Below are positions 32,781 through 41,781 of a stretch of 64,000 nucleotides of DNA, piece after piece (within the stretch, counting starts at the first letter, position 1; each line of letters opens with the position of its first letter). The notes under the pieces were generated by a model. That model ran no database searches. It saw only the letters and a program-made list of their open reading frames with translations, and was not told where the DNA came from. Origin of the DNA: Halobacteroidaceae bacterium (GTDB lineage: Bacteria; Bacillota; Halanaerobiia; B1SED10-174); assembly GCA_003551665.1 (NCBI GenBank), contig PUNE01000013.1, positions 1 through 64,000 of the forward strand, in the 5' to 3' direction. A program made the position numbers and the translations under genes.

Positions 32781-35403
32781 GAATGCTACTCCCATGATAA
32801 AACAATACCTCCAGCTCAAGGAAGAATATCCTTCCTGTATTCTATTTTTCCGGCTTGGAGATTTTTATGAAATGTTCTTTGAGGATGCAGAAACTGCAGC
32901 CCGGGAACTGGGTATCACCCTGACCTCTCGCCAGGCAGGAGGAGGGGAGAAGGCTGCTATGGCCGGAGTCCCTTATCATTCTGCTGAGGGCTATATAGCC
33001 CAGCTGATTGAAAAGGGTTACCGGGTGGCCATCTGTGAGCAGATGGAAGATCCCCGGCAGGCCAAGGGTATCGTTTCCCGAGAGGTGGTCCGGGTAATCA
33101 GCCCGGGGACAGTGGTAGAAGAAGAACTGCTTCCTGCAGGAGAAAACAATTTCCTGGTAACCATTGTGAAAATAGAGGATGGCTGGGGGCTGGCCTATAG
33201 TGATATTTCCACGGGAGAAATCGGCAGCACTGAAATTGATTCCGATAATCTCAATACCCTCTGGGGAGAAATTGCCCGCCTGCAGCCCAGGGAGCTTTAT
33301 GTCTGCCCGGAATTATTGAGGCAGGAAGGGTTTCGGGAAATTACCACCAGCCTTGATCACCCCCTGGTCAATTCCATTTCCGGGGAGATGTCCTTAAGCC
33401 AGGCCCGGAAATTTCTAAAGGAACAATTCGGGGTAGCCAATCTGGAGGGATTCGGCCTGGAAAAAAGACCGGGGGCCACTGTAGCAACAGCAACCCTGGC
33501 CGAGTACCTGTTAAAAAGCCAGAAGCGCTCCTTAGAGTATCTCCGGCAGATCCACTATTACAACCTGGAAGGGTACATGGTTCTGGATCCCCATACCAGG
33601 CGAAACCTGGAGTTAAACCAGGGGCTCATGCACGGTTCAACAAGGGGCAGCCTCGTGGGAATTCTAGATCGGACCAGGACGGCAATGGGCAGCAGGCTTC
33701 TGAAAAAATGGATCAACCAGCCCCTTCTGGATATAGATACCATTAACTCCCGGCTGGATTTTGTCGAGGAATTAATCAGAAATGATAATATCCGGGAGAG
33801 GTTATCTCGAATGCTTGGTGAGGTGTATGACCTGGAAAGGCTCCTTACCAAGGTTAGTTATGGTACAGCCAACGCCCGGGACCTGGTAGCACTCCAGAAA
33901 TCCCTGTTCCACCTGCCCGAGATTAAAAACATTCTCAATTCGTTGGAAAGCGGTGATTACCTCCTTGAGGGTGAAGAAATGGATGACCTCACCGACCTGA
34001 AAGAACTTCTTCAGGGTGCTCTTGCAGAAGAACCTCCAATTACCCTGACCGAGGGAGGGTTAATCCGGCAGGGGTTTAATGAAGAACTGGACACCCTCCG
34101 CAATGAGGCCGAGGAGGCCCGGATCTGGATTGCCAATCTGGAAAATTCGGAAAGGAAAAGAACTGGAATAAAATCCCTGAAAGTCGGCTATAACAAGGTG
34201 TTCGGCTATTACCTGGAGGCAACCCGGGCCAATCTGCACCTTGTTCCCGATGAATACGTTCGCAAGCAGACCCTGGCCAACGCAGAACGCTATTTTACCC
34301 CCGAGCTTAAAGAAAAAGAAAATCAGATTTTGGGAGCCGAGGAAAAAATTAATGCCCTGGAATACGAGATCTTTACGGGCCTCAGGAAAAAAGTAGAGAT
34401 AGAAATGACCCGAATTCAGCGAGTGGCCTCTATTCTGGCAGCCCTTGATGTCCTGCTTTCCTTTAGCAGGGTTGCTCTGGACCGGGACTACTTTCGTCCC
34501 ACTCTGGATAATAGCAGGGAAATTGAGATTAAACAGGGCAGACACCCCGTAGTTGAAGCAGTAATGGATGAGGAAGGCTTTGTTCCCAATAATACCTACA
34601 TGGATGGAAAAGAAAACCGTTTTCACCTGATTACTGGACCCAATATGGCCGGGAAATCAACATACCTCCGCCAGGTAGCCCTGATTGCTTTAATGGCCCA
34701 GGTTGGGTCATTTGTTCCCGCCCGTGAAGCCCGAATCGGCCTTGTAGACAGGATTTTTACCCGAGTGGGGGCGACTGATGACCTGACCCGGGGCAAAAGT
34801 ACATTTTTGGTAGAAATGAATGAGGTGGCTCAGATCCTCCATTCCGCCTCTCCCCGCTCTTTAATCCTGCTGGATGAGGTAGGGAGGGGAACTTCAACCT
34901 ATGATGGGCTAAGCATCGCCTGGGCGGTTACAGAATATATCAATAATCCAGGTCGAATTGGAGCTCGTACTCTCTTCGCCACCCATTACCATGAGCTTAC
35001 GGTCCTGGATAAAAAAGAAAAGGGACTGCGAAATTACAACGTTGCTGTTGAGGAACAGGGCGAGGACATAATCTTTTTGCACACCATTAAAGAAGGTAGC
35101 ACAGATGAAAGTTATGGGATCCACGTGGCCCGCCTTGCAGGGATACCTCCCGAGGTCTTGTTCCGCGCCCGGGAAATCCTCAACTCCCTGGAAAACAAAG
35201 AACACAGGGTAAAACCTCCACCACCACGCCGGGTTCCCCTTTTTCCCGATTCGGACAGGGAAAACATGAAAAAACTTTTACAGGAATTTTCCCGGATCGA
35301 CCTGATGGAACAATCTCCACTGGAGTCCCTCAATCAGGTTCACAAGCTCCAAAAAAAGGCTCAAAAACTTATAAACGGGGATGGTAAAGATGGGAAAAAT
35401 TAA
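32773..35403 (+). CDS. mutS: DNA mismatch repair protein MutS
   Basis: This 876-residue MutS recognises mismatches. The mismatch-binding wedge is in LGDFYEMFFEDAE (FxE motif, about residues 31-43). The Walker A motif is TGPNMAGKSTYLRQ (about 622-635), Walker B is LILLDEVGRGTSTYDG, and a C-terminal dimerisation segment follows. The start ATG at 32773 lies eight bases after AGGAGGA inside the end of miaB, so translation is coupled. Length is standard for the family. Confidence 0.97.
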   Translation: MNENATPMIKQYLQLKEEYPSCILFFRLGDFYEMFFEDAETAARELGITLTSRQAGGGEKAAMAGVPYHSAEGYIAQLIEKGYRVAICEQMEDPRQAKGIVSREVVRVISPGTVVEEELLPAGENNFLVTIVKIEDGWGLAYSDISTGEIGSTEIDSDNLNTLWGEIARLQPRELYVCPELLRQEGFREITTSLDHPLVNSISGEMSLSQARKFLKEQFGVANLEGFGLEKRPGATVATATLAEYLLKSQKRSLEYLRQIHYYNLEGYMVLDPHTRRNLELNQGLMHGSTRGSLVGILDRTRTAMGSRLLKKWINQPLLDIDTINSRLDFVEELIRNDNIRERLSRMLGEVYDLERLLTKVSYGTANARDLVALQKSLFHLPEIKNILNSLESGDYLLEGEEMDDLTDLKELLQGALAEEPPITLTEGGLIRQGFNEELDTLRNEAEEARIWIANLENSERKRTGIKSLKVGYNKVFGYYLEATRANLHLVPDEYVRKQTLANAERYFTPELKEKENQILGAEEKINALEYEIFTGLRKKVEIEMTRIQRVASILAALDVLLSFSRVALDRDYFRPTLDNSREIEIKQGRHPVVEAVMDEEGFVPNNTYMDGKENRFHLITGPNMAGKSTYLRQVALIALMAQVGSFVPAREARIGLVDRIFTRVGATDDLTRGKSTFLVEMNEVAQILHSASPRSLILLDEVGRGTSTYDGLSIAWAVTEYINNPGRIGARTLFATHYHELTVLDKKEKGLRNYNVAVEEQGEDIIFLHTIKEGSTDESYGIHVARLAGIPPEVLFRAREILNSLENKEHRVKPPPPRRVPLFPDSDRENMKKLLQEFSRIDLMEQSPLESLNQVHKLQKKAQKLINGDGKDGKN

Positions 35404-37117
35404 ACCCCTTCCTCCCGAGGTAATTGATAAAATTGCTGCGGGCGAAGTTATCGAACGACCGGCTTCGGTTGTAAAAGAACTCGTAGAAAACAGTATTGAT
35501 GCGGGTGCTGAAAATATCCAGGTTCATTTTACCGATGGTGGTCGGGATAAAATCCAGGTTATTGACGATGGTGAAGGAATGTCAGAAGAAGACCTGCAAC
35601 TGGCAGTCCAGAGCCACACCACAAGCAAACTGGAAGGAATAGATGACCTGTGGCGTTTGACCTCCCTGGGTTTCCGGGGAGAAGCCCTGGCTTCAATAGT
35701 AAGTATAGCCCGGGTCAGTATTACTTCTCGTCTCAGGAGAAGTGATAGAGGAATTAAACTGGAAGTAAACGGGGGAGAGCGGGGGAACATTGAGGCTGTT
35801 GGTTCACCCCCGGGAACAACAATTGAAGTGCGGGACCTTTTTTACAATACCCCTGCCCGGAAAAAATTTATGGGAGATCCCCGCCGGGAGACAGGGTTTA
35901 TTCTTCAGCAGGTTATCCCCCTGGCCTTGGCTCACCCCCAAATCCGCTTTCGGGTTCTACATAACCAGAAACAGGTAATTCGAACCACGGGAAGAGGAGA
36001 TGTTCTCTCGGCCTGGGGAGACATTTTTAACCATGAAGAAAAGGAAAAATTCCTGCCCATTGACCCTGTAGAGAAAAATTATGTTGAACTGGAGGGCTTT
36101 TTAGGTTTGCCGGAAATTTCCCGTTCCACCCGCAGAGGGATTTATCTTTTTGTTAACGGAAGACCTTTCTATAACCGCAGACTGGTCCAGGCTGTAGTTG
36201 AGGGTTACGAAGAAATGCTTCCCCCGGGAAGGTCTCCTCAGTCCCTGGTTTTTTTCAGGGTTAATCCCATCCACCTGGATATTAATGTCCACCCAACCAA
36301 AAGGGAGGTCAGCTTCAGCCAGCTGGAAACACTGGCCCGGAACCTTACCGGCTTAATCAGGGAAACCCTCCCCCAGAAGGTTGGGGGTGGTAAGAAAGAA
36401 GAAACCGGGGTCCATTCCCAAGAAAAAACGGGTAAAACCCAGGGGAAAAGCAATCTTTTCCCCACCCCAACCCCCACTGAAAAGGTTGGGGGTGGGGACA
36501 GAGAACAGGTAAAGGAGCCTTTGCCCTCAGAGTACGATCCCGTTTACCGGGTTTTCCAGGTTCGCCAGGCCTATCTATTCGTGGAGAAAACAGATGGCCT
36601 GTTTATAATTGACCAGCATGCTGCCCACGAGAGGCTTTTATACAATCAATTACAAAAGGATTTTTCCAGGGCCCAGAGCCCCCAGAAAAACCTCTTGACT
36701 CCGGTGCCCATATCCCTTGATCCGAACCAGGTAGAACAAAAAGAAGAAATTAAATCCTACCTCCTGGGGCTGGGTTTTAGCGTTGAAGAATTCGGGACAA
36801 GAGAGCTGCTCCTCAGGAGCATACCCATGAGTATAGGCCGTTACCTTAAGTGTGGTGCAGAGGTATTGGTTCGAGACCTGATGGATCTTTTTTCCGAAGA
36901 ACAGAAGGAAAAGGACCGCTTAAACCTTCAGAAAAAGGCCCTTAAAACCCTTGCCTGCCACCGGGCCATTAAGTTTGGCGGTGAACTATCTCCAGAAGAG
37001 AGCAAAAGGCTTGTCGAAGACCTCTTTTCCTCTGAACAGAACAGCACCTGCCCTCACGGGAGGCCGGTTTTTAAAGTTTTTTCCTGGGCTGACCTGGAAA
37101 AGTGGTTTGCCCGTTAA
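35390..37117 (+). CDS. mutL: DNA mismatch repair protein MutL
   Basis: This 575-residue GHKL ATPase carries IAAGEVIERPASVVKELVEN, DDGEGM and GFRGEALASI in the N-terminal ATPase domain. A Pro/Thr/Gly-rich linker (about 325-375) and the endonuclease/dimerisation domain follow. The domain keeps LACHRAIKFGG and CPHGRPVFKVF. The metal motif reads DQHAAHERLLYN, where the family form DQHA(X)2E(X)4E has Glu instead of the last Asn (residue 419). The ATG at 35390, six bases after GGGGATGG, is preferred to the ATG at 35381. It overlaps mutS by 14 bases. Confidence 0.96.
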   Translation: MGKIKPLPPEVIDKIAAGEVIERPASVVKELVENSIDAGAENIQVHFTDGGRDKIQVIDDGEGMSEEDLQLAVQSHTTSKLEGIDDLWRLTSLGFRGEALASIVSIARVSITSRLRRSDRGIKLEVNGGERGNIEAVGSPPGTTIEVRDLFYNTPARKKFMGDPRRETGFILQQVIPLALAHPQIRFRVLHNQKQVIRTTGRGDVLSAWGDIFNHEEKEKFLPIDPVEKNYVELEGFLGLPEISRSTRRGIYLFVNGRPFYNRRLVQAVVEGYEEMLPPGRSPQSLVFFRVNPIHLDINVHPTKREVSFSQLETLARNLTGLIRETLPQKVGGGKKEETGVHSQEKTGKTQGKSNLFPTPTPTEKVGGGDREQVKEPLPSEYDPVYRVFQVRQAYLFVEKTDGLFIIDQHAAHERLLYNQLQKDFSRAQSPQKNLLTPVPISLDPNQVEQKEEIKSYLLGLGFSVEEFGTRELLLRSIPMSIGRYLKCGAEVLVRDLMDLFSEEQKEKDRLNLQKKALKTLACHRAIKFGGELSPEESKRLVEDLFSSEQNSTCPHGRPVFKVFSWADLEKWFAR

Positions 37118-37124
37118 CCAGGAG

Positions 37125-38075
37125 GTGGGGGATATCAGCAAAATAGTTGTTATTACAGGACCGACTGCTGTTGGTAAAACTGACCTGGCCATTTATCTTG
37201 CCCGGCAGTTGAAGGGAGAAATAATTTCTGCTGACTCCATGCAGATTTACCGGGGGATGGATATTGGGACAGCAAAACCAACCCCTGTAGAGCGAAAAAA
37301 AGCACCCCACCACCTTATTGATTTTATTGATCCCCGGGAAACCTATTCAGCGGGTGATTTTCAACGTGATGCCCGGGAAAGAATTGAAAAAATTTCCAGC
37401 AAAAAAAATCTTCCCCTGGTGGTTGGGGGTACCGGGCTTTACATCCAGGCCCTGCTATATGGCCTGCCAGCAGGGTTTGATAAAAAGGACCCCAACCTCC
37501 GCCATGAGCTTCGAGAAATTGCTGCCAAGGAGGGCAGGGAATTTTTGCATAAAAAACTCCGCCAGTGTGACCCCGAACTTGCCTCTCGAATCCACCCCAA
37601 TGATATTCAGAGGGTAATCCGGGGACTGGAAGTTTTCAAATTAACCGGCCGGCCTCTCTCAGAACTGCAAAAAGAAAACCAGTCCGGCGAACTTCCCTAC
37701 AGGGTTGGGGGTTATGTGTTGAATCGACCCCGGGAAGAACTCTACCAGAGAATTGACTGGAGAGTGGAAAAAATGATAGAGGAAGGCCTGGAAGAGGAAG
37801 TCAGAGGCCTGGTTAATAAAGGATGTAACCTCGGCCACACCGCGATGCAGGGGCTGGGTTATAGGGAACTTTACCTCTATCTGCAGGGTGAACTAAACCG
37901 GGACGAAGCAGTTCAGCTTATCAAACGCAATACTCGCCGTTATGCCAAACGCCAGCTCACCTGGTTCAAAAATAAATTTGATTTTTCCTGGATCAGGGTC
38001 GAGGACAGTGAAGAGTTTTTTCCCGGTGTCCTGGAAAGGATCCGCAATGATCTGGGGGAGGGGAGGAAGAGCTAG
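37125..38075 (+). CDS. miaA: tRNA dimethylallyltransferase MiaA
   Basis: This protein of about 316 residues transfers the dimethylallyl group to A37 of tRNA. It shows ITGPTAVGKTDLAIYLA (P-loop), SADSMQIYRGMDIGTAKPT, HHLIDFIDPRETYSAGDF and GGTGLYIQALLYG, which are diagnostic. The only standard start is the GTG at 37125, but it lies inside AGGAGGTG. The codon eight bases after that site is ATC (37134), so true initiation at ATC, giving MSKIVVITGP, is possible. The frame is open further upstream into mutL without a good start site. Confidence 0.93.
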   Translation: MGDISKIVVITGPTAVGKTDLAIYLARQLKGEIISADSMQIYRGMDIGTAKPTPVERKKAPHHLIDFIDPRETYSAGDFQRDARERIEKISSKKNLPLVVGGTGLYIQALLYGLPAGFDKKDPNLRHELREIAAKEGREFLHKKLRQCDPELASRIHPNDIQRVIRGLEVFKLTGRPLSELQKENQSGELPYRVGGYVLNRPREELYQRIDWRVEKMIEEGLEEEVRGLVNKGCNLGHTAMQGLGYRELYLYLQGELNRDEAVQLIKRNTRRYAKRQLTWFKNKFDFSWIRVEDSEEFFPGVLERIRNDLGEGRKS

Positions 38076-38196
38076 CTGGATAATGGTGGTAGTTTTATTT
38101 CGCAAAACAAAAGCCTTTCCTACCTCAGAGCAGGATAAGGGTGGGGGTTGTCGAAATAGGAAAATATATAAATAGAGAAAGAGGAGGTTGATTAAT

Positions 38197-38442
38197 TTGA
38201 AACCCCAACAAAACCAACAGGATGCGATGCTTAACGCCATTCGTCGGGACAGCGCTTTTGTTACTATCTATCTGGTTAACGGTCTACCCTTAAGGGGAAC
38301 GGTTAAAGGTTTTGATAATTTCACAATTTTACTGGAGAGCGAGGGGAAACAGCACATGGTCTACAAACATGCAGTCTCCACCATAACCCCACAAACTCCG
38401 ATTAACCTGCTGGAAGAACAGGCCGGCGGAGAGGAAAAGTAA
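38197..38442 (+). CDS. hfq: RNA chaperone Hfq
   Basis: This 81-residue Sm-like protein forms hexamers that help small RNAs pair with mRNAs. The Sm1 motif includes [20 protein letters not shown] and the Sm2 motif is [14 protein letters not shown] (KHA form). A TTG at 38188 touches GAGGAGG, so the TTG at 38197, nine bases after it, is the likely start. Its place after miaA is conserved in many bacteria. The acidic tail EEQAGGEEK is short. It could act with the C-rich small RNA candidate at 25.25 kb. Confidence 0.96.
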   Translation: MKPQQNQQDAMLNAIRRDSAFVTIYLVNGLPLRGTVKGFDNFTILLESEGKQHMVYKHAVSTITPQTPINLLEEQAGGEEK

Positions 38443-38446
38443 ATAG

Positions 38447-39283
38447 ATGCTGGAATTTCAAAAATATCACGGTCTCGGCAACGACTTTATAATTATTAAC
38501 ACTGAAGATCAAGAAAGGGACTGGGGAAAAGTTGCCAGAAAAGTGTGCCAGCGCCGTTTTGCTGTTGGTGCTGATGGGCTGATGACCTGTACTGTAAAAG
38601 AAGGAAAACCCTTAATGCGCATTTTCAATCCCGATGGTTCGGAAGCAGAAATGTGCGGCAATGGTCTGCGTTGTTTTGTGCACCACCTTTACAGGCACGG
38701 CCTTTTCCCGGGCAAAACTGTTGAAGTCCATACCAAAAACGGGTTGCTTCAGGGAGAGGTCTTGGAAGAGGAAGGAAACAGAGTCAGGATAGCGAATATT
38801 CTGGGGATTCCAGAGTTCCAACCCGGAAAAATCCCCGTGAATTTCTCCGGGGAAAGGTTCTTGGAGGAAAAGATAACTGTTGCCGACGAGGAGTTTAAGG
38901 TTTCGGCTGTACGGACCGGTCCCCCCCATGCGGTAATTTTTGTTTCCGACCTGGAGGGTTTTCCCGCCCAATACTGGGGACCGCTGGTGGAAAAGCACCC
39001 GGTTTTTCCCAACAAAGCCAACATCAATTTCACCCAGCTTCTGACACCGGACCGGATAAGAGTGGTGGTCTGGGAGAGGGGCGTTGGACTGACCCAGGCC
39101 TGTGGCACCGGGGCCACTGCAGCTACCGTAATTGGCCAGGTTTTGGGGAAATTGAAAAGGAATGTTATGGTCGAATTACCGGGTGGTTCCCTGGAGATCA
39201 AATGGAACGGCTTGGGAACACCCGCAACGATGGTGGGTAATTCTCAGTATGTTTTCAAAGGGAATGTTGACTCCCAATTATAG
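38447..39283 (+). CDS. dapF: Diaminopimelate epimerase
   Basis: This 278-residue protein converts LL- to meso-diaminopimelate for lysine and peptidoglycan synthesis. FQKYHGLGNDFIIINT (N-terminal), SEAEMCGNGLRCFVHH (catalytic Cys of the first half) and ERGVGLTQACGTGATAATV (catalytic Cys of the second half) are diagnostic. The start ATG is four bases after the hfq stop. A meso-DAP cell wall is therefore expected, as in diderms and many Firmicutes. Confidence 0.95.
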   Translation: MLEFQKYHGLGNDFIIINTEDQERDWGKVARKVCQRRFAVGADGLMTCTVKEGKPLMRIFNPDGSEAEMCGNGLRCFVHHLYRHGLFPGKTVEVHTKNGLLQGEVLEEEGNRVRIANILGIPEFQPGKIPVNFSGERFLEEKITVADEEFKVSAVRTGPPHAVIFVSDLEGFPAQYWGPLVEKHPVFPNKANINFTQLLTPDRIRVVVWERGVGLTQACGTGATAATVIGQVLGKLKRNVMVELPGGSLEIKWNGLGTPATMVGNSQYVFKGNVDSQL

Positions 39284-39368
39284 ATATATGCCCCGCCAGC
39301 CTGAAAAATCAACCTCTCGATTGAACAGGACAGGGGAAAAAAATACAGGGCAATAATGGAGGTTGACC

Positions 39369-39596
39369 ATGGAAAATAAAGTTAAGGTGGTTTCAATAGG
39401 TCTTTTTGTAGGCCTCTTCCTGATTCCTTTTCTCGGAGTTTTCTTGGGCCGGGCTATTGGAATTGGCGAGCTCTGGGGCTTTGCTATCGGCGGCTTTATC
39501 GGCTTTTTCCTGTTATTGTGGGTCTTTATGGTCCACCTTAAAGCCAAGGCTGAAAAATCCGCCGAAGAAGAGGAAGAAGAGGGAGGAGAATCTTAA
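39369..39596 (+). CDS. Small two-pass membrane protein with acidic tail
   Basis: This 75-residue protein has two hydrophobic segments (about residues 6-26 and 33-53) separated by a short GRAIGIGELWG loop, and ends in an EEEEEEGG-type acidic tail. I recognise no family. The ATG lies six bases after GGAGG; an in-frame TTG at 39363 touches the ribosome binding site. It is 86 bases after dapF and just before the TPR gene. Confidence 0.65.
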   Translation: MENKVKVVSIGLFVGLFLIPFLGVFLGRAIGIGELWGFAIGGFIGFFLLLWVFMVHLKAKAEKSAEEEEEEGGES

Positions 39597-39626
39597 AAGG
39601 GATGTTCCCCTTCAGGAGGGAAAAAA

Positions 39627-40262
39627 TTGCAATTCAGGTTTTTTATCGCCATATTTTTCAGCTTAATATTGGTAACCGGCTATCCGGCAGAAGGGAAATC
39701 TCTCTATGAAGAGGACTGGCTTGCTTTTCTTGCTGCCAACCAGATGGTCCTGGATGAGGATGAGGATAATCCCGAAGCCCGATTCCAGCTGGCAGTAGCC
39801 CAGGCCAACCTGGGCTTTGTGGATGAGGCTATGGAGTCCTTTTCTCGCTTTGAAGAAACACATAACGAGGAGCAATCCCAGGAAATGCTGCAGAAAACCC
39901 AGAGCGAACTGGAGCAAACGCCAGATAATTTTTTAATTCTGAACCAGAAAGGGTTTCTGCTGTTTTCGCTGCAACGCCATTCGGAAGCCGAAGAAATTTT
40001 CCAGGAATTGATCAAGGAAGATAGGGAAAACCCCTGGCTTTATAATTTCCTGGCCTTAACTCAGTTTGCCCAGATTAAAACCGATGAAGCCAGAAACACT
40101 CTTTATCAGTCACTGGAGGTGGAAAACAACAACTATACTCATGCCCTGCTGGGCCAGATGTACTGGGCAGAAGGCAGGTATTTTTCCGCCTGGAGGCATT
40201 TCCTGCAGACCGGTTCGCTCCTACTGTCAATTAGAGAATCAATTAGACCGGAGGTGGATTAA
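39627..40262 (+). CDS. Exported TPR-repeat protein
   Basis: This 211-residue protein has an N-terminal signal peptide (residues 1-23, ending TGYPAEGK) and about four TPR-like helical hairpins, for example NPEARFQLAVAQANLGFVDEA and NFLILNQKGFLLFSLQRHSEA, each given here in abbreviated form. It is probably a periplasmic protein-interaction module. No partner is clear. The start is TTG, after AGGAGGG. The stop is directly followed by the TTG of the uracil-DNA glycosylase gene. Confidence 0.75.
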   Translation: MQFRFFIAIFFSLILVTGYPAEGKSLYEEDWLAFLAANQMVLDEDEDNPEARFQLAVAQANLGFVDEAMESFSRFEETHNEEQSQEMLQKTQSELEQTPDNFLILNQKGFLLFSLQRHSEAEEIFQELIKEDRENPWLYNFLALTQFAQIKTDEARNTLYQSLEVENNNYTHALLGQMYWAEGRYFSAWRHFLQTGSLLLSIRESIRPEVD

Positions 40263-40862
40263 TTGTTCTGGGAAGAAACACCCAGGCCCGCTTCGCTATT
40301 CTCTCCCCAGGAAAGCAAAACCTATGCCGGGGTAAAAAAAGAAGCCCTGGAATGTAAACGCTGCCACCTGCGTGAGGGATGCAGTCAGGTTGTCTTCGGG
40401 GTCGGCAACCCGTCAGGTTCTCTGATGCTTGTTGGAGAGGGCCCTGGAGCCCGCGAGGATGAGCTGGGAGAGCCATTTGTTGGCAGGGCAGGTCAGCTTT
40501 TGACAAGGATCCTTGCCGCCATTAACCTGGGCCGGGAAGATGTTTACATAAGCAATATTGTGAAATGCCGGCCTCCCAATAACCGGCAGCCCTCGCCCCA
40601 GGAAATGGAAGTGTGCATGCCGTGGCTGAAAGAAGAATTTCGGTTGGTGAAACCCCGGGTGCTCGTCCTTCTGGGAGCAACTGCTTACAAGGGACTAATT
40701 GATTCCCAGGGGAAGATTACCCGTGACCGGGGAAAATGGATTGAACGGAAAAACCTTCTAATAATGCCCACCTTTCATCCGGCTGCCCTTCTGAGGGATC
40801 CCCGGAAGAAAGTTCCCGTGTGGGAAGATTTCCAGAAGATTGAAAAAGCCCTAAAATCCTGA
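40263..40862 (+). CDS. Type-4 uracil-DNA glycosylase (Fe-S)
   Basis: This 199-residue protein is a family 4 UDG, which excises uracil from DNA. Family motifs are GEGPGAREDELGEPFVGRAG (about residues 59-78) and HPAALLRDP (about 179-187). The [4Fe-4S] cysteines are visible at ECKRCHL (two), NIVKCRP and MEVCMPW. The start TTG follows GGAGGTGG at the end of the TPR gene. It complements the deaminated-base glycosylase at 24.2 kb. Confidence 0.93.
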   Translation: MFWEETPRPASLFSPQESKTYAGVKKEALECKRCHLREGCSQVVFGVGNPSGSLMLVGEGPGAREDELGEPFVGRAGQLLTRILAAINLGREDVYISNIVKCRPPNNRQPSPQEMEVCMPWLKEEFRLVKPRVLVLLGATAYKGLIDSQGKITRDRGKWIERKNLLIMPTFHPAALLRDPRKKVPVWEDFQKIEKALKS

Positions 40863-40878
40863 GAACGGGAGTGATTTT

Positions 40879-41616
40879 TTGAGAAAAAACATTTTCTTTG
40901 TTGCTGTTTTCTTCTTTTTTGTCCTTGGGTTTTCCACTTCTCTCATAGCCGGCAATATTAACTTTCTTGATGAAGCCTGGGAAGAAAGGGGAGAGATGGA
41001 CCCGGTTATCCAGGCTCTGGAAAAGGCCAGGGGAATGGAAGAAGAAATGGATAACCCGGAGTTTCTCTGGAAAAAAGCTCGCCTTTATTACTTTTACGGG
41101 GATAATATTGCCCAGGAACGTGATTATAAACTGGAAAACTTTGAAAGAGGACTGGAATTAATAGAAAAAGCAGAAGAACTCGATGACCAGAGTGCAGATA
41201 TTTATTACTGGAAAGCTTCTCTAACAGGAATGCGGGGACAAACCAGGGGAGTTTTACAGAGCCTTTTTATGGTAAGTCCCATGAAAGAAGCGCTGGAAAG
41301 AACAATAGAGCTTGACCCGGACTATGATTCTGCTTATTTTGTTCTGGGTATTCTTTACCGCGAAGTCCCGGGCTGGCCTTTAAGTATTGGAGATGATAAA
41401 AAGAGCGTTGAATATCTGGAAAAAGCACTATCTTATCGTCCCGATGACCTGGAATGGAAATATGAACTGGCCTTAAGTTTAATTGAAAAAAAGGAAAGAG
41501 AACGGGCCCTTCAAATCCTTGAAGAAATAGTTAATACTGATCTTGCCCAGGATGCTTCCTTTGAGTGGTTCAGGGCACAGGAAAAAGCAAAAAAGTTACT
41601 GGAAGATGAGTTTTAA
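40879..41616 (+). CDS. Exported TPR protein (TatT-like)
   Basis: This 245-residue protein has a signal peptide (residues 1-24) and TPR-like repeats. The stretch MRGQTRGVLQSLFMVSPM followed by ELDPDYDSAYFVLGILYREV and PLSIGDDKKSVEYLEKAL resembles TRAP-associated TatT proteins, in which a lipid- or ligand-binding pore is formed by TPR helices. No TRAP transporter is nearby. The start is TTG, 11 bases after GGGAG. The following 41617-41781 has no gene. Confidence 0.72.
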   Translation: MRKNIFFVAVFFFFVLGFSTSLIAGNINFLDEAWEERGEMDPVIQALEKARGMEEEMDNPEFLWKKARLYYFYGDNIAQERDYKLENFERGLELIEKAEELDDQSADIYYWKASLTGMRGQTRGVLQSLFMVSPMKEALERTIELDPDYDSAYFVLGILYREVPGWPLSIGDDKKSVEYLEKALSYRPDDLEWKYELALSLIEKKERERALQILEEIVNTDLAQDASFEWFRAQEKAKKLLEDEF

Positions 41617-41781
41617 CCATTCTACAAGAGAACCAGGCAAGGAGAGCTACCAATAAAAACCAATCAATTGGCCATCAGTTTGATAGCTTTTCTCATTTCA
41701 AAAGGAGGAAGGTGAACTGATGGCTTTGTTTTAATAGTGAAAAAGTTCTAATTAAAAAGGAAAGGACTCAGGTAAGAAAAA

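Noticed and set aside
34060-34626. 188-codon minus-strand frame inside mutS
   Set aside because: The plus strand encodes conserved MutS sequence here. The antisense product is low-complexity and unlike any family.
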